DNA of 11,857 nt from an uncultured Oscillospiraceae bacterium (GCA_910585815.1 CAJUFJ010000073.1:1-11857); one strand, 5' to 3'; numbered from the stretch's first letter, positions 6,480-11,857 are shown. The notes: generated from the sequence alone by a model not told the origin. Translations and numbers: made by a program.

Positions 6480-6520
6480 TGAGTTTATTACTCGTTTAGT
6501 ATAAACGAGTTTATTACTCG
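6480..6520. promoter_or_regulatory. Two palindromic operators between the divergent accessory genes
   Basis: The palindrome GAGTttattACTC occurs twice (6481-6493 and 6507-6519), 26 bp apart centre to centre, on the same DNA face within about half a turn. The copy at 6506-6520 is extended to CGAGT/ACTCG. Between them CTCGTTTA (6491-6498) and TAAACGAG (6502-6509) form another perfect inverted repeat, so the sites overlap in a larger symmetric array. This is the kind of site bound by XRE-family repressors. The adjacent XRE gene is the natural candidate ligand, which would make the circuit autoregulatory; this is inference. Confidence 0.7.
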
Positions 6521-6526
6521 TGTCAA
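6498..6526 (-). promoter_or_regulatory. Consensus sigma-A promoter with operator in its spacer
   Basis: Minus strand: TTGACA (6526-6521, 6/6) and TATACT (6503-6498, 5/6) with a 17-base spacer (6504-6520). The spacer contains one full operator palindrome (6506-6520). The second palindrome covers the expected start point near 6491. A protein on these sites would block polymerase directly. It drives the small minus-strand gene starting at 6460. I found no equally good plus-strand promoter for the XRE gene. Confidence 0.75.
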
Positions 6527-6541
6527 GAGGGCGGAGGTATC

Positions 6542-6754
6542 ATGGAAAAATTTTCTGAGCGGTTGCGGGAGCTGCGGAAAGAGCGCGGCCTGAAACAAAA
6601 GGAAATGGCGGAAATCTGCGGTCTGAAAATAAGAAGCTATCAGCAATACGAATACGCTGAAAATTATCCAACCGTTCCCGGTCTGGTCTTTCTGGCCGAC
6701 TACTTCGGCGTCAGCCTGGACTACCTGATGGGGCGGAAGGACGAGCGGACGTAG
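6542..6754 (+). CDS. XRE-family helix-turn-helix transcriptional regulator
   Basis: This 70-residue single-domain DNA-binding protein has the lambda Cro/C1 fold. FSERLRELRKERGLKQKEMAE gives helices 1-2, CGLKIRSYQQYEYAE (residues 26-40) covers the recognition region, and the domain closes with PTVPGLVFLADYFGVSLDYLMGR. There is no effector or oligomerisation domain. The ATG has GGAGG (6533-6537) only four bases upstream, a tight spacing. It probably represses the divergent small gene and perhaps itself through the palindromes at 6480-6520. The stop codon TAG (6752-6754) is the TAG of the GTAGGGG end of the palindromic repeat starting at 6751, so the last residues may have changed when the repeat arrived. 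The domain itself is intact. Confidence 0.9.
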   Translation: MEKFSERLRELRKERGLKQKEMAEICGLKIRSYQQYEYAENYPTVPGLVFLADYFGVSLDYLMGRKDERT

Positions 6755-6890
6755 GGGCGGCCTGTGGCCGCCCGCGGGCGCATACTATGCGCCCCTACAA
6801 TGCGCGCAGAGGCATCGGGTGCAGGGGCGGACATGGCCCCGCCCGTCCGAATTTGCGCAGACCTCGCGGGCGGCCACAGGCCGCCCCTAC
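6751..6890. repeat. Family I palindromic element with 26-bp inverted ends (xre-dxr gap)
   Basis: A perfect 26-bp inverted repeat flanks the element (6751-6776 and 6865-6890), beginning GTAGGGGCGG and ending CCGCCCCTAC. Each end is itself a hairpin (GGGCGGCC/GGCCGCCC type). Internally, the next module has hairpin GGGCGCAT/ATGCGCCC followed by CCTAC, so 6751-6800 has the same two-hairpin plan as the 50-bp polC element. The remaining interior (about 6801-6864) holds more GC-rich short pairings and no gene. It provides the stop codon of the XRE gene at one end and abuts the dxr AGGAGG (6893-6898) at the other. Confidence 0.8.
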
Positions 6891-6922
6891 ACAGGAGGTC
6901 CAGAGTGGAAAGGAACAATGCC

Positions 6923-8059
6923 ATGAGCAAAAAAATAACCGTATTAGGTTCTACCGGCTCCATCGGGCGGCAGTCATTAGAAGTGATTGCCGCCTGCGGC
7001 ATGGAGGCGGTGGCGCTGGCGGCCAACTCCAGCGTCAAGCTGATGGAGGAGCAGGCCCGGCAGTTCCGGCCGGCCGTGGCCGCCCTGGCGGACGAGAAAG
7101 CCGCCGCCGACCTGCGTGTCCGTCTGGCGGACACTAATGTCCACGTCCTGAGCGGCCTGGGCGGGGTGCTGGAGGCGGCCACCCTCTCCAGCGCCGACAC
7201 AGCCATCGCCGCCCTGGTGGGGATGGCGGGCCTGCGGCCCACCCTGGCCTCCATCCGGGAGGGCAAGCGGGTGTGCCTGGCCAACAAGGAGACCCTGGTG
7301 TGCGCCGGCCCCCTGGTGCTGGAGGAGGCCAAGGACTACGGGGCCAAGCTCTACCCCGTGGACTCGGAGCACTCGGCCATCTTCCAGTGCCTGGAGGCCA
7401 ACCGGGACCGGGGTGAGGTGAAGCGCCTCATCCTCACCTGCTCCGGCGGGCCCTTCTACGGCCGGAAGCGGGAGGAGCTGCGGGGCATGACAAGGGAAGA
7501 CGCCTTACAGCACCCCAACTGGTCCATGGGGGCCAAGATCACCGTGGACTCGGCCACCCTGATGAACAAGGGGCTGGAGGTCATCGAGGCCATGCACCTG
7601 TACCGGCTGCCGGCGGAAAAAATTTCCGTTGTGGTCCACCGGGAGAGTATTATCCACTCCCTGGTGGAATACTGTGATAATGCCATGATTGCCCAGCTGG
7701 GCGCGCCCGACATGCGCCTGCCCATCCAGTACGCCCTCACCTACCCCAAGCGGATACCCGGCCCCGCCACCCCCCTGGACCTGTGGAACTGCGGGCCCCT
7801 CACCTTCGGCACGCCGGACGTGGAGGCCTTCCCCTGCCTGGCCCTGGCCCTGGAGGCGGCCAAGACCGGCGGCGCCGCCGGCGCCATCCTCAACGGCGCC
7901 AACGAGGCGGCGGTGGGCCTGTTTCTGGAGGGGAAAATCGGCTTTCTGGATATCCCCGCCAGGGTGGAGAGGGCCCTGGCCAGCGTCCCGGCGGTGCAGA
8001 ACCCCACCATGCAGGATATCCTGGACGCCGACCAGGCCGCGCGGGAGGCGGCGCTGTAG
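6923..8059 (+). CDS. dxr: 1-deoxy-D-xylulose 5-phosphate reductoisomerase
   Basis: Dxr converts DXP to 2-C-methyl-D-erythritol 4-phosphate with NADPH, the committed step of the MEP isoprenoid pathway and the target of fosmidomycin. The 378 residues carry the NADPH loop GSTGSIG (9-15), LANKETLV (119-126), PVDSEHSAIFQCLE with metal ligands Asp147 and Glu149, TCSGGPF, and VDSATLMNKGLEVIEA with Glu219 and Glu222. HRESIIHSLVEY and APDMRLPIQYALTYP follow. I chose ATG 6923 (AAGGA eight bases upstream, normal family N-terminus). GTG 6905, six bases after a perfect AGGAGG (6893-6898), would add six residues and is a real alternative. Farther-upstream starts lie in the repeat. The TAG stop is inside a TGTAGGGG sequence like the ends of family I repeats. 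Confidence 0.96.
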   Translation: MSKKITVLGSTGSIGRQSLEVIAACGMEAVALAANSSVKLMEEQARQFRPAVAALADEKAAADLRVRLADTNVHVLSGLGGVLEAATLSSADTAIAALVGMAGLRPTLASIREGKRVCLANKETLVCAGPLVLEEAKDYGAKLYPVDSEHSAIFQCLEANRDRGEVKRLILTCSGGPFYGRKREELRGMTREDALQHPNWSMGAKITVDSATLMNKGLEVIEAMHLYRLPAEKISVVVHRESIIHSLVEYCDNAMIAQLGAPDMRLPIQYALTYPKRIPGPATPLDLWNCGPLTFGTPDVEAFPCLALALEAAKTGGAAGAILNGANEAAVGLFLEGKIGFLDIPARVERALASVPAVQNPTMQDILDADQAAREAAL

Positions 8060-8071
8060 GGGTGCTCCCGT

Positions 8072-8251
8072 AAGCCTCCTTTTGAAAGGAGGTGCCCCAG
8101 TGCGCACACTGGGGCGGAGGATTGTATTTCGCGCAGCGAAATGTATGAAATAATTAAGGTTTCGGAAGCTTTGTTTACTTCGTATGTTTTGCTTCGCAAA
8201 ACGCAATCCTCAGTCAGCCTGCGGCTGACAGCTCCTTTCCAAAGGAGCCTT
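8072..8251. repeat. Family II nested palindromic element C (dxr-rseP gap)
   Basis: Left arm: hairpin CCTCCTTT/AAAGGAGG (8075-8092), hairpin GCCCCAGTG/CACTGGGGC (8094-8115), GAGGATTG (8117-8124), then hairpin ATTTCGCgcaGCGAAAT. Right arm: hairpin GTTTTGCttcGCAAAAC, CAATCCTC (8204-8211), hairpin GTCAGCCtgcGGCTGAC (8213-8229), hairpin CTCCTTT/AAAGGAG (8232-8247). Thus each arm has three hairpins, one more layer than element A or B. The second-hairpin cassette (8091-8118) is identical to one in element B. The AT-rich centre (about 8140-8185) has no gene signal. It lies 12 bases after the dxr stop. Confidence 0.8.
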
Positions 8252-8287
8252 TGCTCCCCTGGAAACGTATTATTTTGGAGGCACTCT

Positions 8288-9352
8288 ATGCTCTACATCA
8301 TCATTGCAGTTCTGATTTTCGGTATTCTGGTAGCCACCCACGAGCTGGGGCATTTTGCCTCGGCCAAGCTGCTGGGGGTGAAGGTAAACGAGTTCGCGGT
8401 GGGCATGGGCCCCGCCCTGCTCAAGTGGGGCAAGGGGGAGACCCAGTACAGCCTGCGGGCCCTGCCCATCGGCGGCTTCTGCGCCATGGAGGGGGAGGAC
8501 GACGACTCCGCCGACCCCCGGTCCTTCGGCCGGGCGGCCTGGTGGAAGAAAATCATCATCTTGTGCGCCGGGGCGGCCATGAACTTTGTTACGGGGGTGG
8601 TCATTATGGCCGTCCTCTACGCCCCGGCCGCCGGTTTCCGGGCGGAGTTCTACGGCGGCCCTCTGGAGGGCTACGGCACGGAGGACTGCGGCCTGCTGGC
8701 CGGGGACCGCTTTCTGGCGGTGGACGGACACCGGGTGCTGGTGTACGGCAACGCCCGGTTTTTCCTGGACCGGGCGGGAGAGACCATCGACTTTGTGGTG
8801 GAACGGGACGGCCAGCGGGTGGAGCTGAAGGACGTCCACCTGCCCTATCAGGAGCGCACCGACGCCCAGGGCAATTTCACCCGCCTGCGGGGGCTGACCA
8901 TGGCCTCCATGGCCGACCCCACCACCTTCCTGGGCAAGCTGGGCTACGCCTGGAACACCTGCATCGACTTTGTCCGCGTGGTGTGGATCAGCCTGGGGGA
9001 CATCGTCACCGGGGCGGTGGGCCTGCGGGACCTGTCCGGGCCGGTGGGCATTGTCAACATGATGGGCGAGGTGGGCAGTCAGGCCCCCAGCCTGCTGGAC
9101 GCCGCCTGGAATCTGGGCTACCTGGCCGCCCTTATTGCCGTCAATCTGGCGGTGATGAACCTGCTCCCCTTGCCCGCCCTGGACGGCGGCCGGGTGTTCT
9201 TCCTGGTGCTCAACGGCATCCTCTATGGGCTGTTTCGCAGGAAGCTGGACGCCAGATATGAGGGCTACGTCCACCTGGCCGGTCTGGCCCTCCTCATGTG
9301 CCTGATGCTGGCCGTCACCCTCAGCGACGTGGGCAAGCTGTTCGGGCGTTGA
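8288..9352 (+). CDS. rseP: RseP-type site-2 zinc metalloprotease (membrane)
   Basis: This intramembrane protease cleaves membrane-bound anti-sigma factors or signal-peptide remnants inside the bilayer (RseP/RasP, M50 family). The 354 residues start with a membrane helix carrying the zinc site HELGH (18-22). A transmembrane segment follows at about 89-110 (IIILCAGAAMNFVTGVVIMA), then a single PDZ region (about 125-200) and a C-terminal membrane pair with NLLPLPALDGGR, where Asp299 is the third zinc ligand. The short length means one PDZ domain, as in Bacillus RasP, not two as in E. coli. ATG 8288 has GGAGG six bases upstream; a longer frame to 8141 would begin in the repeat and is rejected. 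The position between dxr and ispG is a conserved clostridial arrangement. The substrate is unknown. Confidence 0.95.
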   Translation: MLYIIIAVLIFGILVATHELGHFASAKLLGVKVNEFAVGMGPALLKWGKGETQYSLRALPIGGFCAMEGEDDDSADPRSFGRAAWWKKIIILCAGAAMNFVTGVVIMAVLYAPAAGFRAEFYGGPLEGYGTEDCGLLAGDRFLAVDGHRVLVYGNARFFLDRAGETIDFVVERDGQRVELKDVHLPYQERTDAQGNFTRLRGLTMASMADPTTFLGKLGYAWNTCIDFVRVVWISLGDIVTGAVGLRDLSGPVGIVNMMGEVGSQAPSLLDAAWNLGYLAALIAVNLAVMNLLPLPALDGGRVFFLVLNGILYGLFRRKLDARYEGYVHLAGLALLMCLMLAVTLSDVGKLFGR

Positions 9353-9415
9353 GCGGGACAGGGAAAACAGCCTCCTCTCTCTCCGACGCCGCGCCCTGCG
9401 GCACTATAACAGTAG

Positions 9416-9446
9416 CTATATCTATATCTATTACTATATCTATATC
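9416..9446. repeat. Short TATATC tandem repeat upstream of ispG
   Basis: A 13-base unit CTATATCTATATC (9416-9428) recurs exactly at 9434-9446, separated by TATTA; each copy is itself made of TATATC steps. It sits in the 155-base rseP-ispG gap, which is otherwise plain apart from the ispG ribosome binding site. Such simple A/T repeats are prone to slippage and stand out in this GC-rich DNA. Promoter-like TATA hexamers are trivially present, but no matching -35 box was found. Confidence 0.7.
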
Positions 9447-9507
9447 GCAGCTCTAATTGCACGAAAACGTACAACTAAGCTGACAAATTTTAGGAGGTGA
9501 ACCGACC

Positions 9508-10539
9508 GTGACCCGACAGATCAACGTGGGCGGCGTCCCCATCGGCGGGGGCGCCCCTGTCACCATCCAGTCCATGACCAACACCCCCACCCAGGACGTG
9601 GAGTCCACCCTGCGGCAAATACGGGAGCTGGCCGCCGCCGGGTGTGAGATTGTCCGGGTGGCCGTCCCCGATATGGAGGCCGCCCGGGCGGTGGGGAAGA
9701 TTAAGGAGGGCAGCCCCATCCCGGTGGTGGTGGACATCCACTTTGACTACAAGCTGGCCCTGGAGGCCATCGCCGCCGGGGCGGACAAGGTGCGCATCAA
9801 CCCCGGCAACATCGGCCGGTACTATGTGAAGCAGGTGGCCGACGCCTGCCGCCAGCGGGGTATCCCCATCCGCATCGGGGTCAACAGCGGTTCCCTGGAC
9901 CACAATGTGGTGGCCCGGTACGGCGTGACGCCCGAGGCCATGGTGGAGTCCGCCTTTCAGCACATCCGGATGCTGGAGCGGTACGATTTTACCGATATCT
10001 GTGTCTCGCTGAAGTCCTCCAACGTGCAGACCGCAATGCAGGCCTACCAGCTGATGCACTGCCGCAGCGACTACCCCTTACATATCGGCGTCACCGAGGC
10101 GGGGACGGTGCGGATGGGCACCCTGAAATCCGCCGTGGGCATCGGCGGCCTGCTGGCCCTGGGCATCGGTGACACCATGCGGGTGTCCCTGTCCGCCGAC
10201 CCGGTGGAGGAGGTCTACGCCGCCCGGGAGATTCTCAAGGCCGCCGGAGTGCGGAAGGAGGGCCCGGAGCTGGTGAGCTGCCCCACCTGCGGCCGGACGA
10301 AAATCGACCTGATCGCCCTGGCCAATGAGGTGGAGGAGCGGCTGAAAACGGTGGACAAGCCCATCACCGTGGCCGTTATGGGCTGCGCCGTCAACGGCCC
10401 CGGAGAGGCCTCCGCCGCCGACTGCGGCATCGCCGGAGGGGTGGGCGAGGGCCTGCTGTTCCGAAAAGGGGAGATTGTGAAAAAGGTCCCCCAGGACCGG
10501 CTGGTGGACGAGCTGTTCGCCCTGATTGAGACGCTATGA
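9508..10539 (+). CDS. ispG: 4-hydroxy-3-methylbut-2-enyl diphosphate synthase (IspG/GcpE)
   Basis: IspG reduces MEcPP to HMBPP, the penultimate MEP-pathway step, using a [4Fe-4S] cluster and flavodoxin or ferredoxin electrons. The 343 residues include the TIM-barrel N-terminal segment (VTIQSMTNTPTQDVEST, residues 18-34; VVVDIHFDYKLALEA; DKVRINPGNIG, 93-103). The C-terminal cluster domain has SCPTCGR (Cys258, Cys261) and MGCAVNGPGEAS (Cys293, catalytic-region Glu300). It lacks the extra domain of plant enzymes, as expected. The GTG start has AGGAGG (9492-9497) ten bases upstream. The gene ends in an ATGA overlap with the next gene. Ferredoxin-linked proteins are plausible electron donors in an anaerobe; the flavoprotein unit at 1946-2458 is not shown to be one. 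Confidence 0.97.
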   Translation: MTRQINVGGVPIGGGAPVTIQSMTNTPTQDVESTLRQIRELAAAGCEIVRVAVPDMEAARAVGKIKEGSPIPVVVDIHFDYKLALEAIAAGADKVRINPGNIGRYYVKQVADACRQRGIPIRIGVNSGSLDHNVVARYGVTPEAMVESAFQHIRMLERYDFTDICVSLKSSNVQTAMQAYQLMHCRSDYPLHIGVTEAGTVRMGTLKSAVGIGGLLALGIGDTMRVSLSADPVEEVYAAREILKAAGVRKEGPELVSCPTCGRTKIDLIALANEVEERLKTVDKPITVAVMGCAVNGPGEASAADCGIAGGVGEGLLFRKGEIVKKVPQDRLVDELFALIETL

Positions 10540-10976
10540 AACGGGAGCTGCCCAAGGAGACCTTCGCTCGGCGGCTGGTGCGCCGGTTCCCAGAGTTCCA
10601 GAAAGCATATCAGGACCATCTGAGAGGATACGGCGAGCTGGTGGGCCACGTCTTTTTCGGGGATACACTGAACGCGCTCCTCTTTTCGCTGCTGGAGGCC
10701 GCCGAGAATCCAGGAATGATCCGCCAATATATAGACTTTGTGGAAGATATGTACGCCAATGGCGACGGCGATGTGCAGAACATTGTCGAGGTCACCATTC
10801 TGGAGCGCCTGGGGGACGACGAGACGGTGCTGCGCAACGCCTTCACCTACTTCTCCGAGGAGCTGATGCTGGCCTCCCAGTCCATAGAGAAGGGCTGGGG
10901 CCGCCGGGATATCAAAATCTGGCACAGAGGGGGCCGGCCTATGTACGACTGGACCTGGCCGCCCCCGGGGGCGTGA
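10536..10976 (+). CDS. Uncharacterised protein coupled to ispG (DUF7674-like)
   Basis: This 146-residue soluble protein is mostly helical and acidic in the middle. It opens MKRELPKETFARRLVRRFPE, and has QYIDFVEDMYANGDGDVQNI followed by VEVTILERLGDDETVLRNAF. It ends with a basic-aromatic tail (RRDIKIWHRGGRPMYDWTWPPPGA split by residues of mixed type). The FVEDMY-NGD-DVQNIVEVTILE core resembles a small family of unknown function I recall as DUF7674, found in scattered bacteria; that name is tentative. Its start codon overlaps the ispG stop in an ATGA, so it is translated with ispG, and 40 bases separate it from polC. Nothing in the sequence suggests an enzyme active site. A role next to IspG or PolC is only context-based. 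Confidence 0.75.
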   Translation: MKRELPKETFARRLVRRFPEFQKAYQDHLRGYGELVGHVFFGDTLNALLFSLLEAAENPGMIRQYIDFVEDMYANGDGDVQNIVEVTILERLGDDETVLRNAFTYFSEELMLASQSIEKGWGRRDIKIWHRGGRPMYDWTWPPPGA

Positions 10977-11016
10977 GTTTACCTCAGATAAACGCTGGAC
11001 AAAGGAGACCGACTAA

Positions 11017-11857
11017 ATGTCCCAAAAGATACCATTTTTACAGATGTTTGCCGCCCTGCGCCAGTGGACCGAGCTGTCCAATGGGGTGGAGGGCTGGCTG
11101 ATTGTGTCCGCCGCCATCGACAAGGCCAGCCGCAGCGCCAAAATCGCGGTGGAGGGGGCCGCTGGGGCGGGGCCCAACCTCATCGCCCAGGCGGAGGAGG
11201 CGCTGGCCCGGGCCTACGGCCTGAACAGCGTCAAAATTGAGGCGGCCCCTGCCCCGGAGACAGACGGGGAGCGTTGTAGGGGCGCGCAGTGCGCGCCCGC
11301 GGGCGGACACTGTCCGCCCCTACAGAACGCGTCGGAGGAAAGGTCTGCTCATGACGAGGACCCCTTCGCCCGCACTGAAGCCCTGCGCCGGGCGGCCCTG
11401 AAAAACGCCGTCCGGCCCGCCGCCCCGGCGAAGGGGGACAAAAAGCCCAAAGGCAAGGCCATCTTCGGCAAAGCCATTTCCAAGGCCCCCACCCCCATGG
11501 GGGAGCTGGAGCTGGACATGGGCATGGTGGTGGTGGAGGGGGACGTCTTCGCCATCGACAACCGGGAGCTGAAAAAGCGGGGGGCCTGGGTGGTGGCCTT
11601 CGACATGACCGACTACACCGGCTCCATCCGGGTAAACAAATTCTTCCCCGGCGACGAGGGCAAGCCCCTGGTGGACGGCATCAAAAAGGGGATGCACATT
11701 AAGGTCCAGGGCCGTCTCAACATGGACCGGTTCTACGGCGACATGGTGCTGGAGCCGGTGGCCGTCACCGCGGCGGAGAAGAAAATGAAGGAGGACACCG
11801 CCCCGGAGAAGCGGGTGGAGCTCCACCTGCACACCACCATGTCCTCCATGGACGCCC
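11017..11857 (+). CDS. polC: DNA polymerase III PolC-type alpha subunit, N-terminal part (3'-truncated by window)
   Basis: PolC is the replicative polymerase of Gram-positives, with built-in exonuclease. The frame runs open from ATG 11017 (AGGAG at 11003-11007, nine bases upstream) to the window edge, 280 codons. Residues 1-80 form the N-terminal domain (FLQMFAALRQW; EGWLIVSAAIDKASRSAKIAV). A linker at about 80-165 follows, then the OB-type domain from VVVEGDVFAIDNRELKK (about 171) through FDMTDYTGSIRVNKFF, VDGIKKGMHIKVQGR and on. The PHP domain begins with the metal-binding HLH pair (His270, His272) in VELHLHTTMSSMDA. Exonuclease and polymerase domains lie outside. The oddity is a 50-bp palindromic repeat at 11275-11324, read in frame as residues 87-103 of the linker. 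No stop or frameshift results. Confidence 0.95.
   Translation, partial: MSQKIPFLQMFAALRQWTELSNGVEGWLIVSAAIDKASRSAKIAVEGAAGAGPNLIAQAEEALARAYGLNSVKIEAAPAPETDGERCRGAQCAPAGGHCPPLQNASEERSAHDEDPFARTEALRRAALKNAVRPAAPAKGDKKPKGKAIFGKAISKAPTPMGELELDMGMVVVEGDVFAIDNRELKKRGAWVVAFDMTDYTGSIRVNKFFPGDEGKPLVDGIKKGMHIKVQGRLNMDRFYGDMVLEPVAVTAAEKKMKEDTAPEKRVELHLHTTMSSMDA
11275..11324. repeat. Family I palindromic element inside polC
   Basis: TGTAGGGGCG (11275-11284) and CGCCCCTACA (11315-11324) are exact inverted ends of a 50-bp element. Inside are two hairpins in series: GGGCGCGC/GCGCGCCC (about 11280-11298) and GGGCGGACA/TGTCCGCCC (about 11302-11320), joined by GCG. It shares the end sequence and two-hairpin plan with 6751-6800 but has different hairpin sequences. 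It is entirely within the polC frame and codes for CRGAQCAPAGGHCPPLQ. Copies of this translated string might appear wherever the repeat lies in a gene. Confidence 0.85.

Noticed and set aside
8141..8287. N-terminal extension of rseP back to 8141
   Set aside because: It is composed of the palindromic element C sequence and lacks a ribosome binding site. ATG 8288 has GGAGG and gives the normal membrane-helix start.
8270..9274. 334-codon minus-strand and 336-codon plus-strand alternative frames over rseP
   Set aside because: rseP itself has the HELGH and LDGGR motifs in the third frame. These alternatives are composition artefacts.
11320..11832. 170-codon minus-strand frame in polC
   Set aside because: The plus-strand frame encodes an unmistakable PolC OB and PHP start. 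The antisense frame is His/Leu/Gly-rich with no signal for translation.

Overview
This is a GC-rich stretch of bacterial chromosome. Its genes strongly prefer G or C at third codon positions, start behind AGGAGG-type ribosome binding sites, and include a PolC-type DNA polymerase III. The gene order pyrH-frr-uppS-cdsA-dxr-rseP-ispG-polC is typical of low-GC-lineage Gram-positives (Bacillota, class Clostridia). The high GC and the dense modular palindromic repeats suggest an Oscillospiraceae gut anaerobe such as a Flavonifractor or Lawsonibacter relative. That placement is inference from style, not from a database match.

Layout. (1) Positions 1-769 hold the 3' end of a mannitol-type PTS permease (IIB then IIA), closed by a 12-bp perfect hairpin that also serves the opposing genes. 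(2) Positions 838-2458, minus strand, are a three-gene unit read right to left: an iron-sulfur-flavoprotein-like protein, a second flavodoxin-fold reductase, and an O6-methylguanine-DNA methyltransferase. It has a clear sigma-A promoter at 2510-2538. (3) Positions 2708-11857, plus strand, are the core run: UMP kinase, a 50-residue unannotated protein, ribosome recycling factor, UPP synthase, CDP-DAG synthase, DXP reductoisomerase, RseP-type site-2 protease, IspG, a small protein of unknown function, and the N-terminal part of PolC. Dxr and IspG make isoprenoid precursors by the MEP route, UppS uses them for the lipid carrier of wall synthesis, and CdsA makes CDP-diacylglycerol for phospholipids, so most of the run supplies the cell envelope. 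(4) Between cdsA and dxr sits an inserted accessory pair: a minus-strand small protein and a divergent XRE-family regulator. They share an 81-bp intergenic region with a consensus promoter and two copies of a palindromic operator.

The most unusual content is repeats. Two families of modular palindromic elements occupy the gene junctions (frr-uppS, cdsA/accessory pair, xre-dxr, dxr-rseP). Family II elements (three copies, about 140-180 bp) are nested inverted repeats whose arms each carry two or three small hairpins. The hairpin cassettes differ between elements, but one 28-bp cassette is identical in two of them. Family I elements have GTAGGGGCG/CGCCCCTAC ends around paired hairpins. One 50-bp family I copy lies inside the polC reading frame and is translated as about 17 extra linker residues. 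Two genes (xre and dxr) use a TAG within a GTAGGGG sequence as their stop codon.

There is no gene-free stretch above 300 bases. The gaps of 150-250 bases are mostly filled by the repeats and promoters described. No tRNA, rRNA, CRISPR array or transposase gene was seen.
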